Source: Thioalbus denitrificans
Lineage (GTDB): Bacteria > Pseudomonadota > Gammaproteobacteria > DSM-26407
Assembly (NCBI RefSeq): GCF_003337735.1
Contig: NZ_QPJY01000002.1
Location: 310,001-374,000 of the forward strand
Direction of reading: 5' to 3'
Length of the DNA stretch: 64,000 nucleotides
This document shows positions 51,810 to 59,108 of the stretch, in pieces. The notes under the pieces are model-generated. The model saw only the letters and a program-made list of their open reading frames with translations. It had not been told where the DNA came from and searched no databases. Numbering within the stretch: the stretch's first letter is position 1; every line of letters begins with the position of its first letter. The translations under genes were made by a program, and so were the position numbers.

Positions 51810-52142
51810 TCAGATACAGCCGGTCGGCTTGGGCAGGCCGGCGATCTTGCACGCCTGCTTGGCCGGGCCGTAGGGGAACAGCTCGTACAGGTACTTGCTG
51901 TTGCCCTTCTCGGGCCCGAGCTTCTTGCCGATGGCCTTGGTCAGCACGCGGACCGCCGGGGCGATCTGGTACTCGTTGTAGTACTCACGCAGGAAGTTCA
52001 CGACCTCCCAGTGGTTCTCGGTCATCTCCACGCCCTCGCTCTTGGCGAGCTCGCCGGCGATTTCCTCGTCCCAGTCGGCCAGGTTGACCAGGTAGCCTTC
52101 CTCGTCGGTCTCAACGCTCTTGCCACCAACTTCAAGTGCCAT
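51810..52142 (-). CDS. dsrC: DsrC, sulfur-carrier protein with both redox cysteines
   Basis: A 110-aa TusE/DsrC-family protein. The flexible C-terminal arm ends ACKIAGLPKPTGCI, with Cys98 (CysB) and the penultimate Cys109 (CysA), 11 residues apart as required for the DsrC trisulfide cycle. It accepts sulfur from DsrEFH/TusA and delivers it to DsrAB, then interacts with DsrMK. A second, cysteine-less paralogue lies at 59109-59447. A GC-rich inverted repeat precedes the gene. Confidence 0.97.
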   Translation of the reverse strand: MALEVGGKSVETDEEGYLVNLADWDEEIAGELAKSEGVEMTENHWEVVNFLREYYNEYQIAPAVRVLTKAIGKKLGPEKGNSKYLYELFPYGPAKQACKIAGLPKPTGCI

Positions 52143-52165
52143 GGTACTTTCTCCTTTCAGTTCAT

Positions 52166-52187
52166 CCGGCGGCCGGAGCCGGCCGGA
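52166..52187 (-). other. GC-rich inverted repeat in the dsrH-dsrC gap
   Basis: An overlapping set of CCGGC/GCCGG dyads lies in the 66-bp dsrH-dsrC gap, just 5' of the dsrC ribosome-binding site. It can fold into a short strong hairpin. It may mark a separate dsrC message. Confidence 0.4.
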
Positions 52188-52208
52188 AATTAAATTGCCG
52201 TTGGAGTT

Positions 52209-52508
52209 CTACAGCCAGGACTGCACCCGCTCGCTCTCGGCGACCAGGTCCACGAACCCAGCATAATCGACCCGCTTGATCCCATCCATCGCCTTGGCGG
52301 CGATACCCCGGGCCGCAAGATCCGGCTCCAGGACGCAGACGGTGTAATCCTGCATGGCCTGACGCAGGGTCTCGGCCTTTGCAGAGCCTTCCAGCGCCGC
52401 GTAAACGCCATCCTCGATGAAGAGCAGCGTGCTTCCCTTGGTGGCGGTACGCAGGCAACTCTCCAGGCTGTTACGCTCGAAGGGCGACTTATTGATGATA
52501 TGCAACAT
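52209..52508 (-). CDS. dsrH: DsrH (TusB-like) sulfur-relay subunit
   Basis: A 99-aa DsrH/TusB-family protein (MLHIINKSPFERNSLESCL start, LLFIEDGVYAAL). It is a subunit of the cytosolic DsrE2F2H2 hexamer, which passes persulfide sulfur to DsrC. Cys18 is in the position region of the conserved Cys of DsrH. It is followed by dsrC. Confidence 0.94.
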   Translation of the reverse strand: MLHIINKSPFERNSLESCLRTATKGSTLLFIEDGVYAALEGSAKAETLRQAMQDYTVCVLEPDLAARGIAAKAMDGIKRVDYAGFVDLVAESERVQSWL

Positions 52509-52523
52509 GGTCCGTGCCTCTCC

Positions 52524-52913
52524 TTAAAAGCTCAGGATGACGTCCTGATCTTCCATCAGGTCGCGGATCTGCTCGGAGGTCATAACCTCGACGGGGACCA
52601 GCAGGTCGTCCTCGGTGAGCCCGCGGGCGTCCAGGGACTCCTTCTCCACGAACAGCTTCTCCACGTCGTACATTTCAAGTGCACGGTAGGTGGGGGAGAA
52701 GTTCTTCATCTCCACGCCGGCCGTATCCTGACCCTTGGTGATCTGGAACACACCATCATCCATGAACACCAGGCTCACGTCCTGCTCGAACGCGGCGCCG
52801 ATCAGCACCACCTCGAGGGACTCCAGCGCGTAGACGGTCCCGTACGGCGCCTTGCGGTTGACGTACAGGAACTTCTTGATGGTCCCGCCTTCTTCCATCA
52901 TCTCTTCAGACAT
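52524..52913 (-). CDS. dsrF: DsrF (TusC-like) sulfur-relay subunit
   Basis: A 129-aa DsrF/TusC-family protein (KKFLYVNRKAPYGTVYALESLEV, in two blocks, and VSLVFMDDGVFQI). It is the second subunit of DsrEFH. The MSEEMMEEGG start at 52913 was preferred to an in-frame ATG 60 bp upstream that overlaps dsrE. Confidence 0.94.
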   Translation of the reverse strand: MSEEMMEEGGTIKKFLYVNRKAPYGTVYALESLEVVLIGAAFEQDVSLVFMDDGVFQITKGQDTAGVEMKNFSPTYRALEMYDVEKLFVEKESLDARGLTEDDLLVPVEVMTSEQIRDLMEDQDVILSF

Positions 52914-52926
52914 GACTCTCCCCCAC

Positions 52927-53319
52927 TCAGTCGCCGAAGACCACCAGGCGATCCGCCTGGATACCGGCCTCAATCAGCTGTCCCAGACCGGAGATGCGGA
53001 AGCCGTCGGCGATGTTCTGCGCGCTCTTGCCGTTCCGCTTCATCTCGCCCTCGTCCACGATGCCGCGGCGCTGGGCCGCAGCGACGCAGACCACGAAGTC
53101 GAGATTGTGCTTCGCGGCCAGCTCGGACCAGCGATTGGTGATGTTCCGGTCATCCTGGGGCGGGGTCGTGAGATTGGTCCCGTTGTTCACACCGTCGTGG
53201 TAGAAGAACACGCGGAAGATCTCATGACCCTTTTCCAACGCCGCCCGGGTGAAGAGGTAGGCGGTGTCGGATGCCTCGTGGGTGTAAGGCCCTTCGTTTA
53301 CCTGGATTGCAAACTTCAT
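52927..53319 (-). CDS. dsrE: DsrE (TusD-like) sulfur-relay subunit
   Basis: A 130-aa DsrE/TusD-family protein. It begins MKFAIQVNEGPYTHEASDTA and carries the essential Cys78 (DFVVCVAAAQRRGI), the persulfide-carrying residue shown in Allochromatium DsrE. The start at 53319 was chosen by family N terminus; an in-frame ATG five codons upstream is the alternative. dsrEFH together with dsrL marks the oxidative pathway. Confidence 0.95.
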   Translation of the reverse strand: MKFAIQVNEGPYTHEASDTAYLFTRAALEKGHEIFRVFFYHDGVNNGTNLTTPPQDDRNITNRWSELAAKHNLDFVVCVAAAQRRGIVDEGEMKRNGKSAQNIADGFRISGLGQLIEAGIQADRLVVFGD

Positions 53320-53341
53320 AGCTGTGCCTGCCATCCCTTGA

Positions 53342-54412
53342 TCAGAAGCGGATATGCGCCGACGCGTTAAGCGAGCTGCGCGAACCCTTCCAGTTGTCGA
53401 TGTGGAACTTGGTGAAGGGCAGACCGGTCAGTTCGAAGAACCGCGGCCAGCCGATACGGTCGATCCACTCGTTCATGCGCTCCCACTCGCGGGCATCTTC
53501 CTTGTAGGCGCGCAGGATCTTCTTGACCACGTCCGCAACCTCGGGCCAGCGGGGCGGATTGTTCGGGATGCCGGCGGCCACCAGCTTGTGGAAGGTGGGC
53601 TTGCTGCGGGCATTGGAGTTCTTGCCGCCGACCCAGATGGCGAGCTTGGAATGCTCGGGGTCGTTGATCTGCATGGGCGGGCAGGGCGGATAGCAGGCGC
53701 CGCAGCAGATGCACTTCTTCTCGTCCACTTCCAGCGACGGCTTGCCGTTCACCATGGCGGGGCGGATGGCCGCCACCGGGCAACGGGCCACCACGGAGGG
53801 GCGTTCGCAGACGTTGGCCACCAGGTCGTGGTTGATCTTCGGCGGCTTGGTGTGCTGGATGTTGATGGCGATGTCACCCTGGCCGCCGCAGTTGATCTGG
53901 CAGCAGGAGGTGGTCATGCGCACCCGGTTGGGCATCTGCTCGTTGACGAACTCATCGTGCAGCTCGTCCATCAGCGCCTTCACCGCCCCGGAGGCGTCGG
54001 TGCCGGGGATGTCGCAGTGCAGCCAGCCCTGGGTGTGGGAGATCATGGACACCGAGTTGCCGGTGCCGCCGACCGGGAAGCCTTCCTGGTTCAGCTTGTC
54101 GATCAGGGGCTGGACCTTGGACTCGTCGCTCACCATGAACTCGATGTTGGAGCGGATGGTGAAGCGGACGAAGCCTTCGGCGAATTCGTCGGCGATATCG
54201 CACAGCTTGCGGACGGTGTAGAGATCCATCTGGCGCTGGGTGCCGGCGCGGACGGTCCAGATGGCGTCGCCGCTCTTGGCGACGTGGTGCAGAACCCCGG
54301 GACGGGGACGGTCGTGCCAGGACCAGTTGCCGAAATTCTTCCGCATCAGCGGGTGCATGTACGGGAAGGGATCAGGCACGCCGCTCTCAATGGGCATACG
54401 CGGTGCTGACAT
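53342..54412 (-). CDS. dsrB: Reverse dissimilatory sulfite reductase beta subunit
   Basis: A 356-aa DsrB. The siroheme/[4Fe-4S]-region cysteines appear in RMTTSCCQINCGGQGDIAI and CERPSVVARCPVAAI, and the ferredoxin domain cluster in CICCGACYPPCPPM. The ATG at 54412 is preceded by GGAGGT. With DsrA it forms the alpha2beta2 enzyme that oxidises DsrC-bound sulfur to sulfite in the cytoplasm. A hairpin lies between dsrA and this gene. Confidence 0.97.
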   Translation of the reverse strand: MSAPRMPIESGVPDPFPYMHPLMRKNFGNWSWHDRPRPGVLHHVAKSGDAIWTVRAGTQRQMDLYTVRKLCDIADEFAEGFVRFTIRSNIEFMVSDESKVQPLIDKLNQEGFPVGGTGNSVSMISHTQGWLHCDIPGTDASGAVKALMDELHDEFVNEQMPNRVRMTTSCCQINCGGQGDIAINIQHTKPPKINHDLVANVCERPSVVARCPVAAIRPAMVNGKPSLEVDEKKCICCGACYPPCPPMQINDPEHSKLAIWVGGKNSNARSKPTFHKLVAAGIPNNPPRWPEVADVVKKILRAYKEDAREWERMNEWIDRIGWPRFFELTGLPFTKFHIDNWKGSRSSLNASAHIRF

Positions 54413-54448
54413 GCTTACCTCCAAAATAGCGCTTATCTAGTTTTGGAA

Positions 54449-54471
54449 GGGGCGCCCACTCGGGGCGCCCC
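54449..54471 (-). other. Intercistronic hairpin between dsrA and dsrB
   Basis: A perfect 9-bp stem GGGGCGCCC/GGGCGCCCC with a 5-nt loop lies in the 84-bp dsrA-dsrB gap. No U tract follows on the minus strand. Confidence 0.6.
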
Positions 54472-54496
54472 CTGGCTTCGTCGATTAAGACCCGGG

Positions 54497-55765
54497 TCAG
54501 CCCGCGGCCGCCTCGGCCTTACGCTGGAACCACTTCTCGGCCTCCTCGTCCCAGCTGTCCGTACGGACGTAGGAGCTGGTGCGGGGGTTGGCGACCATGT
54601 TGGGATCCACCTCCAGGCCGATGCCCTCGAGGAAGTTCACCAGGCCGATACGCTCGATCATCTCGCCGGTACGCTCGTGCTCCAGGGCGTTCTCGGCGAA
54701 GAAATCGATGGTGTTCTCGGCGATCTCCTCCAGACGCGCGTAGTCCTCGTCGGTCTCGAGCTTCATGAAGGGAATGACCACGGTGCCCATCAGGTCACCG
54801 ATCTTCAGGGTGCGCTTGCCGCCCATCAGGATGGACACGCCCTTGTCGTCGCCCGGGGAGAGGGCCTTGGTCATCACGTTGATGCAGTGCATGCAGCGCA
54901 CGCAGTTGCGGTTGTCCACCGCCAGGGTGTCGTCGTCGTTGAGCGACAGGGCCTGGGTGGGGCAGCGGGTGATGACGTTGTCGATGACGTACTTGCGGCC
55001 CTTCGCGGCGACGAAGGCCTTGACCTCGTCCTGGTCGACCTTCATGTCGTCGCGCCAGGTGCCGATGGTGGCCATGTCGGCGCGCTGGATGGCGTTCATG
55101 CAGTCGTTGGGGCAGCCCGAGACCTTGAACTTGAACTTGTAGGGCAGGGCCGGACGGTGCATGTCGTCCAGGAAGCGGTTCACCAGCATGCGGTGAATGC
55201 GCTGCTCGTTGGCGCAGGAGTGCTCGCAGCGGGCGGCACCCACGCAGGACATGCCGGTACGCACGGCGGGACCGGCGCCGCCGAGGTCGAAGCCCATCTC
55301 GTTGAGCTCGTCGAAGGCGGGCTGGACGTTGTCGGTGGTGGCACCCTGGAACATGATGTCGCCGGACTGGCCGTGGAAGGCGATGAGGCCGGAACCGTAC
55401 TTCTCCCAGACGTCGGCCATCTTGCGCAGCACGTCGGTGGTGTAGTGCATGCCGGCCGGCGGCATGATGCGCAGGGTGTGATACTCGGCGGCGTTCGGGA
55501 ACAGCGGCTTGCCGGCTTCGTTCTTGAGCTCGGTGAAGCGGGGAATGATGCCGCCGCCGTAGCCCACGACGCCGACGGTGCCGCCCTTCCAGTAACCCTT
55601 CTTGGTCTGGTAGGAGGTTTCCAGCTGACCCAGAAGGTCATTGTTCATCTGGCGCACGCGCTCGTCGGGGTGCTCGTCGCGCATCTTCTTCAGGCCGGTC
55701 ACAAAGCTCGGCCACGGACCGCTCTCCAGCTGATCAAGATTAGGAGTCGGGTGTTTTTCTGCCAT
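54497..55765 (-). CDS. dsrA: Reverse dissimilatory sulfite reductase alpha subunit
   Basis: A 422-aa DsrA, first gene of the operon. Siroheme/[4Fe-4S] cysteines are in SCVGAARCEHSCAN and SGCPNDCMNAI. The inserted ferredoxin domain has RCPTQALSL and CVRCMHCINVM. The N-terminal MAEKHPTPNLDQLESGPWPSF matches oxidative-type DsrA. The ATG at 55765 follows GGGAGAA. The leader contains a perfect TCAACGATCGTTGA palindrome, and 440 bp separate it from the divergent dioxygenase gene. Confidence 0.97.
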   Translation of the reverse strand: MAEKHPTPNLDQLESGPWPSFVTGLKKMRDEHPDERVRQMNNDLLGQLETSYQTKKGYWKGGTVGVVGYGGGIIPRFTELKNEAGKPLFPNAAEYHTLRIMPPAGMHYTTDVLRKMADVWEKYGSGLIAFHGQSGDIMFQGATTDNVQPAFDELNEMGFDLGGAGPAVRTGMSCVGAARCEHSCANEQRIHRMLVNRFLDDMHRPALPYKFKFKVSGCPNDCMNAIQRADMATIGTWRDDMKVDQDEVKAFVAAKGRKYVIDNVITRCPTQALSLNDDDTLAVDNRNCVRCMHCINVMTKALSPGDDKGVSILMGGKRTLKIGDLMGTVVIPFMKLETDEDYARLEEIAENTIDFFAENALEHERTGEMIERIGLVNFLEGIGLEVDPNMVANPRTSSYVRTDSWDEEAEKWFQRKAEAAAG

Positions 55766-55783
55766 GGTAATGTTCTCCCTAGA

Positions 55784-55797
55784 TCAACGATCGTTGA
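55784..55797. promoter_or_regulatory. 14-bp palindrome in the dsrA leader
   Basis: TCAACGATCGTTGA is a perfect palindrome ending 18 nt before the dsrA start codon, next to its ribosome-binding site. It could be an operator or a hairpin that hides the leader. Palindromes of 14 bp arise a few times by chance in a window this size. Confidence 0.35.
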
Positions 55798-56005
55798 CTC
55801 TTTAGGCCAACCAGGTATTCCTGGCCGCAGGGCCTCTGGCTTTACTTACTCACTGTCAGCTCGAGTTAACTGAGTGCCGGTGCATGCAGAAGCTGGTTCG
55901 GATTCCCTCATCATCAGCTGCATTCGCATCGAAATCACGACAGCCATCTGAGGACCGGTCCGATGGAGTTTAGTAGTAGCTCCTAATAAACGAACACCGT
56001 CCAGA

Positions 56006-56044
56006 GGGGGTGCCACCCCCCACCCATCTATCCCGAATGGGATA
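56006..56044. promoter_or_regulatory. Two adjacent dyads in the dsrA upstream region
   Basis: GGGGGT-GCC-ACCCCC (56006-56020) and TATCCC-GAAT-GGGATA (56029-56044) are both perfect. They lie 240-280 bp before dsrA, in the 441-bp spacer shared with the divergent dioxygenase gene. They are candidate regulator sites for dsr. I could not place a convincing sigma-70 promoter for dsrA. Confidence 0.4.
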
Positions 56045-56137
56045 TATGCGGGCAGTTTTTTTCTGGTGCATTGCAGCAAGTCTTTACAGGGGCCGAGCAA
56101 GCAATTAAGTTGTTCATTACTTACTTATTTACTCGGG

Positions 56138-56143
56138 TATACT
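56138..56143 (+). promoter_or_regulatory. Putative -10 box of the dioxygenase gene
   Basis: TATACT lies about 64 bp before the start codon at 56207. It is preceded by an AT-rich run of TTAC/TTAT repeats (56117-56131). No clear -35 hexamer is seen at 16-18 bp. Confidence 0.35.
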
Positions 56144-56206
56144 ATCCCCTGGTAAAACCGGTCGGGGCCATTTGATACGCCTGCGGCAGGGAAAGATCAA
56201 CCTTGT

Positions 56207-57100
56207 ATGTCAAGACAACCCATGCCCGACAGTCCCTTCGATCCCGATAATGCGGCCGCATTCGCCCGCTGGCGCACGGCGAAACTCGCCGCCTGGCCGC
56301 CGTCGCCGGCGGCGCTCGTGACCGATCTGGCGCGCCCGGACCGGATCGAACCCGCCGAGCATGCCCGGATGCTGGAAGCGTGCCGCCGCGCCAATCTCTG
56401 CATCTACCGGGCCCCGCCGGGCACGGCCGGCCGGGACACGCTCCGCACGGTCGCCGGCGCCTTCGGCCTGGTACGCCGGGACGGCCACCTCTGCGCCGAC
56501 GCCGACGGCATCGCCACCCTCCAGGTGGCGCGGGATGCCCGCCGGCGCGACTACATTCCCTATACCGATCGCCCCATCAACTGGCACACCGACGGCTATT
56601 ACAACCCCCCGGAGCAACGTATCCGCAGCATGATGCTGCACTGCCAGGAGCCGGCCGCGGAGGGCGGGGAGAACGCCTGTATCGACCCGGAGATCATCTA
56701 CCTCCGGCTGCGGGACGAGAATCCGGACTACATCCGGGCACTCATGCGGCCGGCCTGCATGACCATCCCGGCCAACAGCGACGCGTCCGGTGTGCTGCGC
56801 CCGGCGCAGACCGGGCCGGTATTCTCGGTCGATGGGGTCAGCGGCGCCCTGCACATGCGCTACACCGCGCGCCGACGCAACATCGCCTGGGCCGATGATC
56901 CCCTGCTGCGCGAGGCGCTGGCGTTCCTGGAGACCCTGCTGGCAACCGATGCCCCCCACGCCATCCGTTTCCGTCTCGAGGCGGGGCAGGGCATCCTGTG
57001 CAACAACGTCCTGCACATGCGCACCGGCTTCAACGACGGGCCGGAGCAGCGGCGAACCCTCTACCGCGCGCGCTTCTACGAGCGCATCGCCGGTACCTGA
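56207..57100 (+). CDS. TauD/TfdA-family Fe(II)/2-oxoglutarate dioxygenase
   Basis: A 297-aa dioxygenase-fold protein. The metal-binding HxD is in INWHTDGYY, and the distal His in CNNVLHMRTGF is followed by an Arg-containing stretch (EQRRTLYRARFYER) that would bind 2-oxoglutarate. TauD-type enzymes often release sulfite from sulfonates, which would suit a sulfur-oxidising context, but the substrate is unknown. It is divergent from dsrA across a shared upstream region. Two ATGs lie close together (56207 and 56222). Confidence 0.8.
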   Translation: MSRQPMPDSPFDPDNAAAFARWRTAKLAAWPPSPAALVTDLARPDRIEPAEHARMLEACRRANLCIYRAPPGTAGRDTLRTVAGAFGLVRRDGHLCADADGIATLQVARDARRRDYIPYTDRPINWHTDGYYNPPEQRIRSMMLHCQEPAAEGGENACIDPEIIYLRLRDENPDYIRALMRPACMTIPANSDASGVLRPAQTGPVFSVDGVSGALHMRYTARRRNIAWADDPLLREALAFLETLLATDAPHAIRFRLEAGQGILCNNVLHMRTGFNDGPEQRRTLYRARFYERIAGT

Positions 57101-57162
57101 CCCGGGGCGGATTCATCCAGCGCCGTACACCGGCAATTCATATACATATATAAAAGATTCAA

Positions 57163-57267
57163 ATGACCAAAACCGATCCCAACACGTCCATTCCAGCGCA
57201 CAATATTGTGCCCCGGGCTGATGCGGAACGGGTCGCAAGCGACGAGGTGGCTTCATGCTCTATCTAA
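57163..57267 (+). CDS. Possible 34-aa leader ORF
   Basis: A short ORF begins after an AT-rich stretch (TATACATATATAAAAG) and overlaps the start of the next 59-aa gene by 13 bp. It has no clear ribosome-binding site and no similarity I recognise. A GCACAATATTGTGC palindrome (57198-57211) lies inside it. It may be a regulatory leader or simply non-coding. Confidence 0.2.
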   Translation: MTKTDPNTSIPAHNIVPRADAERVASDEVASCSI

Positions 57268-57434
57268 GCGAACTGCTGATTCAGCACCATGAACTGGAAA
57301 GCTTCGCCCAGCTCGAAGAGCTGGTCAGGAAGCGGGCCCGCGAAGGTGAACGGTTCTTCCGCATGGACGTGCGCCCCACCTTCAAGGACACGCCCGAGAA
57401 CTGGGAGGACCGCCTGGAGGCGGCGTTCACCTGA
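57255..57434 (+). CDS. 59-aa protein in the dsr-linked accessory operon
   Basis: The 59-aa product begins MLYLSELLIQHHELESFAQ and ends NWEDRLEAAFT. It is predicted to be mostly helical and acidic, with no membrane segment or Cys. GAGG lies 7 nt before the ATG and codon use is G/C-ending like the neighbours, which supports a real gene. I do not recognise the family. Its place before a helical-repeat protein, a Cas6-like protein and a DsrC paralogue suggests a sulfur-metabolism accessory role. Confidence 0.6.
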   Translation: MLYLSELLIQHHELESFAQLEELVRKRAREGERFFRMDVRPTFKDTPENWEDRLEAAFT

Positions 57435-57557
57435 CGGGAGGATCCCGGTCCGGGCGTTGACCGTCCCGATCCGGTGGTCCGGCGGAGCATCACGGCGCTC
57501 CGTTACCGAGAGGCTTTAAAGCATGCCGCATCAGTTGGTTACGCCCCGGAGTTGATG

Positions 57558-58265
57558 ATGAATCACGAAATAGAGAAGCATTTTCCCGGCCTGACGGGCC
57601 CGCTCGAAGTGGATACGGAGACCCGCGGGGCGCTGGAGCGCCAGCTGGCCGAGGTGGACGCCGAGCTGCTCGAGCTCCCGGAGGCGGGGGACCCGAGCCT
57701 GCGCGCCCACCGGCTGGTGGAGAAGGGCCGGGTGCTCAATCGCCTGGAGCGGGGTGCGGAGGCCTGGGACGTCGCCCGCGAAGCCTTCGACATGTTCGTC
57801 GGCCTGGAAAACTGGGAAGGCGCCGTCGAGGCCAGTGACGTACTGTTCGAGTCCGATCAGGAGGCGTCCCTGGAAGCCCTGGGCCAGGGCATCTGGCTGG
57901 CGGTCACCTATCCCATCGACCCCGAGATCAGCGCCATCATGCTCCGCCACCTGGTGGAGGAGTCCCCGCCCGGCGGTGATACCGCCGCCGTGGCGGCCGC
58001 AACCGCCTACTACCTGGCGTGCACCCGCGGCCAGGGCAAGGCGGGAGAGGGGCTGCGCGATTTCACCGCCGCGCAGATGGCGGAAGTGGCCAAGGCCCAC
58101 AGCATGGTGGACAGCCAGGCGGAATTCGGGTTCTGGGTCGATCGGCTGGGGCTGAACAACCCCGAACATTTTCTGCCCCACCTGGGGCAGGCCCTGGAGA
58201 AGCTGGTCCGGGGCAACTGGTGGTACGACCGCGACGCCCTGCGCGCGCGGCTGCCGGTGCAGTGA
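57558..58265 (+). CDS. 235-aa helical-repeat (TPR-like) protein
   Basis: A cytosolic, all-helical protein of unknown family. Residues ~40-105 look like tetratricopeptide-type helix pairs (LVEKGRVLNRLERGAEAWDV, then NWEGAVEASDVLFESD). There is one Cys, no signal and no membrane segment. The second of two adjacent ATGs (57558) is preferred because GGAG lies 6 nt upstream of it. The Cas6-like gene follows after 18 bp, so they are probably co-translated partners. Confidence 0.75.
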   Translation: MNHEIEKHFPGLTGPLEVDTETRGALERQLAEVDAELLELPEAGDPSLRAHRLVEKGRVLNRLERGAEAWDVAREAFDMFVGLENWEGAVEASDVLFESDQEASLEALGQGIWLAVTYPIDPEISAIMLRHLVEESPPGGDTAAVAAATAYYLACTRGQGKAGEGLRDFTAAQMAEVAKAHSMVDSQAEFGFWVDRLGLNNPEHFLPHLGQALEKLVRGNWWYDRDALRARLPVQ

Positions 58266-58283
58266 CACCGGCGGGAGGCTGAG

Positions 58284-58970
58284 ATGTACTGGGAAGAGGA
58301 CGATGAGCGGGCCGCGGGCCCGGTGCCCGGCGATATCGTGGATCTGAGTTTCCGCATCGACTGCCGCGCCCTCCCGGTGGACCACGCCCACGCCCTCTAC
58401 ACCGAGGTCAGCCGGGTGCTGCCCTGGTTCGGGTCCGAGGCCGGTGCGGCGCTCCACACCATCCACGGCGCGGAATCGGGCAACGGCTGGTACCGGCCCG
58501 AAAGCGGTGCCGACGATGTCATCTACCTCTCCCGGCGGACCCGGTTCACCCTGCGGCTGCCCGCTCACCGGGTCGAGGCCGCCCGGGCGCTCACCGGGCA
58601 GACGCTCGAGGTCGGCGGCCATGCGCTGCGCATCGAGGAGGCCACGGTGCGGCCCCTGAGCGCCGGCACCACGCTCTTCGCCCGCTACGTGGTGGGGCCG
58701 GCCGGTGAGGCGGAGGACGAGTTCCTGCACCGGACCGTGGCGGAACTGCGTGCGCTGGGCGTGCAGGTGAAGAAGGTGATGTGCGGCCGCGGTCACGTCA
58801 TCCGCACCCCGGCGGGTGAGCTGCATACCCGCAGCCTGATGCTCGCCGACCTGAAACCGGCCGATTCCATCCGCCTGCAGCAGGCCGGAATCGGCCCCGC
58901 CCGGAAGCTGGGCTGTGGTGTGTTCATTCCCCACAAGGGTGTGAAGAAAGCGGACGAAACGCTCCTGTAA
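58284..58970 (+). CDS. Orphan Cas6/Cmx6-like protein
   Basis: A 228-aa protein resembling the Cas6/Cmx6 family of CRISPR RNA endonucleases (type I-MYXAN annotation). Support comes from the two-domain ferredoxin-like layout with LRLPAHRVEAARALTGQTL and VGGHALRIEEATVRPL. The C-terminal glycine-rich segment GIGPARKLGCGVFIPHKG is followed by basic residues, typical of the family G-rich loop. No CRISPR repeats or other cas genes are in the window. Its neighbours are a helical-repeat protein and a DsrC paralogue, so a housekeeping RNA-binding or RNA-processing role in sulfur metabolism is more likely than immunity. The function is unknown. Confidence 0.72.
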   Translation: MYWEEDDERAAGPVPGDIVDLSFRIDCRALPVDHAHALYTEVSRVLPWFGSEAGAALHTIHGAESGNGWYRPESGADDVIYLSRRTRFTLRLPAHRVEAARALTGQTLEVGGHALRIEEATVRPLSAGTTLFARYVVGPAGEAEDEFLHRTVAELRALGVQVKKVMCGRGHVIRTPAGELHTRSLMLADLKPADSIRLQQAGIGPARKLGCGVFIPHKGVKKADETLL

Positions 58971-59020
58971 CGGTTCTTTCAACGCAGCAACGACGACAGT
59001 CACAAGCCCGACACGGCCCC

Positions 59021-59037
59021 GGACAGCCCGCCTGTCC
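59021..59037 (+). other. Short hairpin upstream of the DsrC paralogue
   Basis: GGACAG-CCCGC-CTGTCC forms a 6-bp stem in the 138-bp gap between the Cas6-like gene and rspA. It is a possible structured leader or processing site. Confidence 0.35.
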
Positions 59038-59108
59038 CCGGGGGAAAGTTCTGCACCGCCGGCGGCTGTAGCGGGTTTCGGGACTGAGGCAACAACGAGG
59101 GAGAAACG

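Noticed and set aside
55846-56100. An 84-codon minus-strand frame upstream of dsrA
   Set aside because: No ribosome-binding site or family similarity; it covers the dyad-rich control region and its codon use does not look coding.
58284-59108. CRISPR array near the Cas6-like gene
   Set aside because: No regularly spaced direct repeats were seen here or elsewhere in the window. The dispersed tandem motifs are 7-10 bp units without unique spacers.
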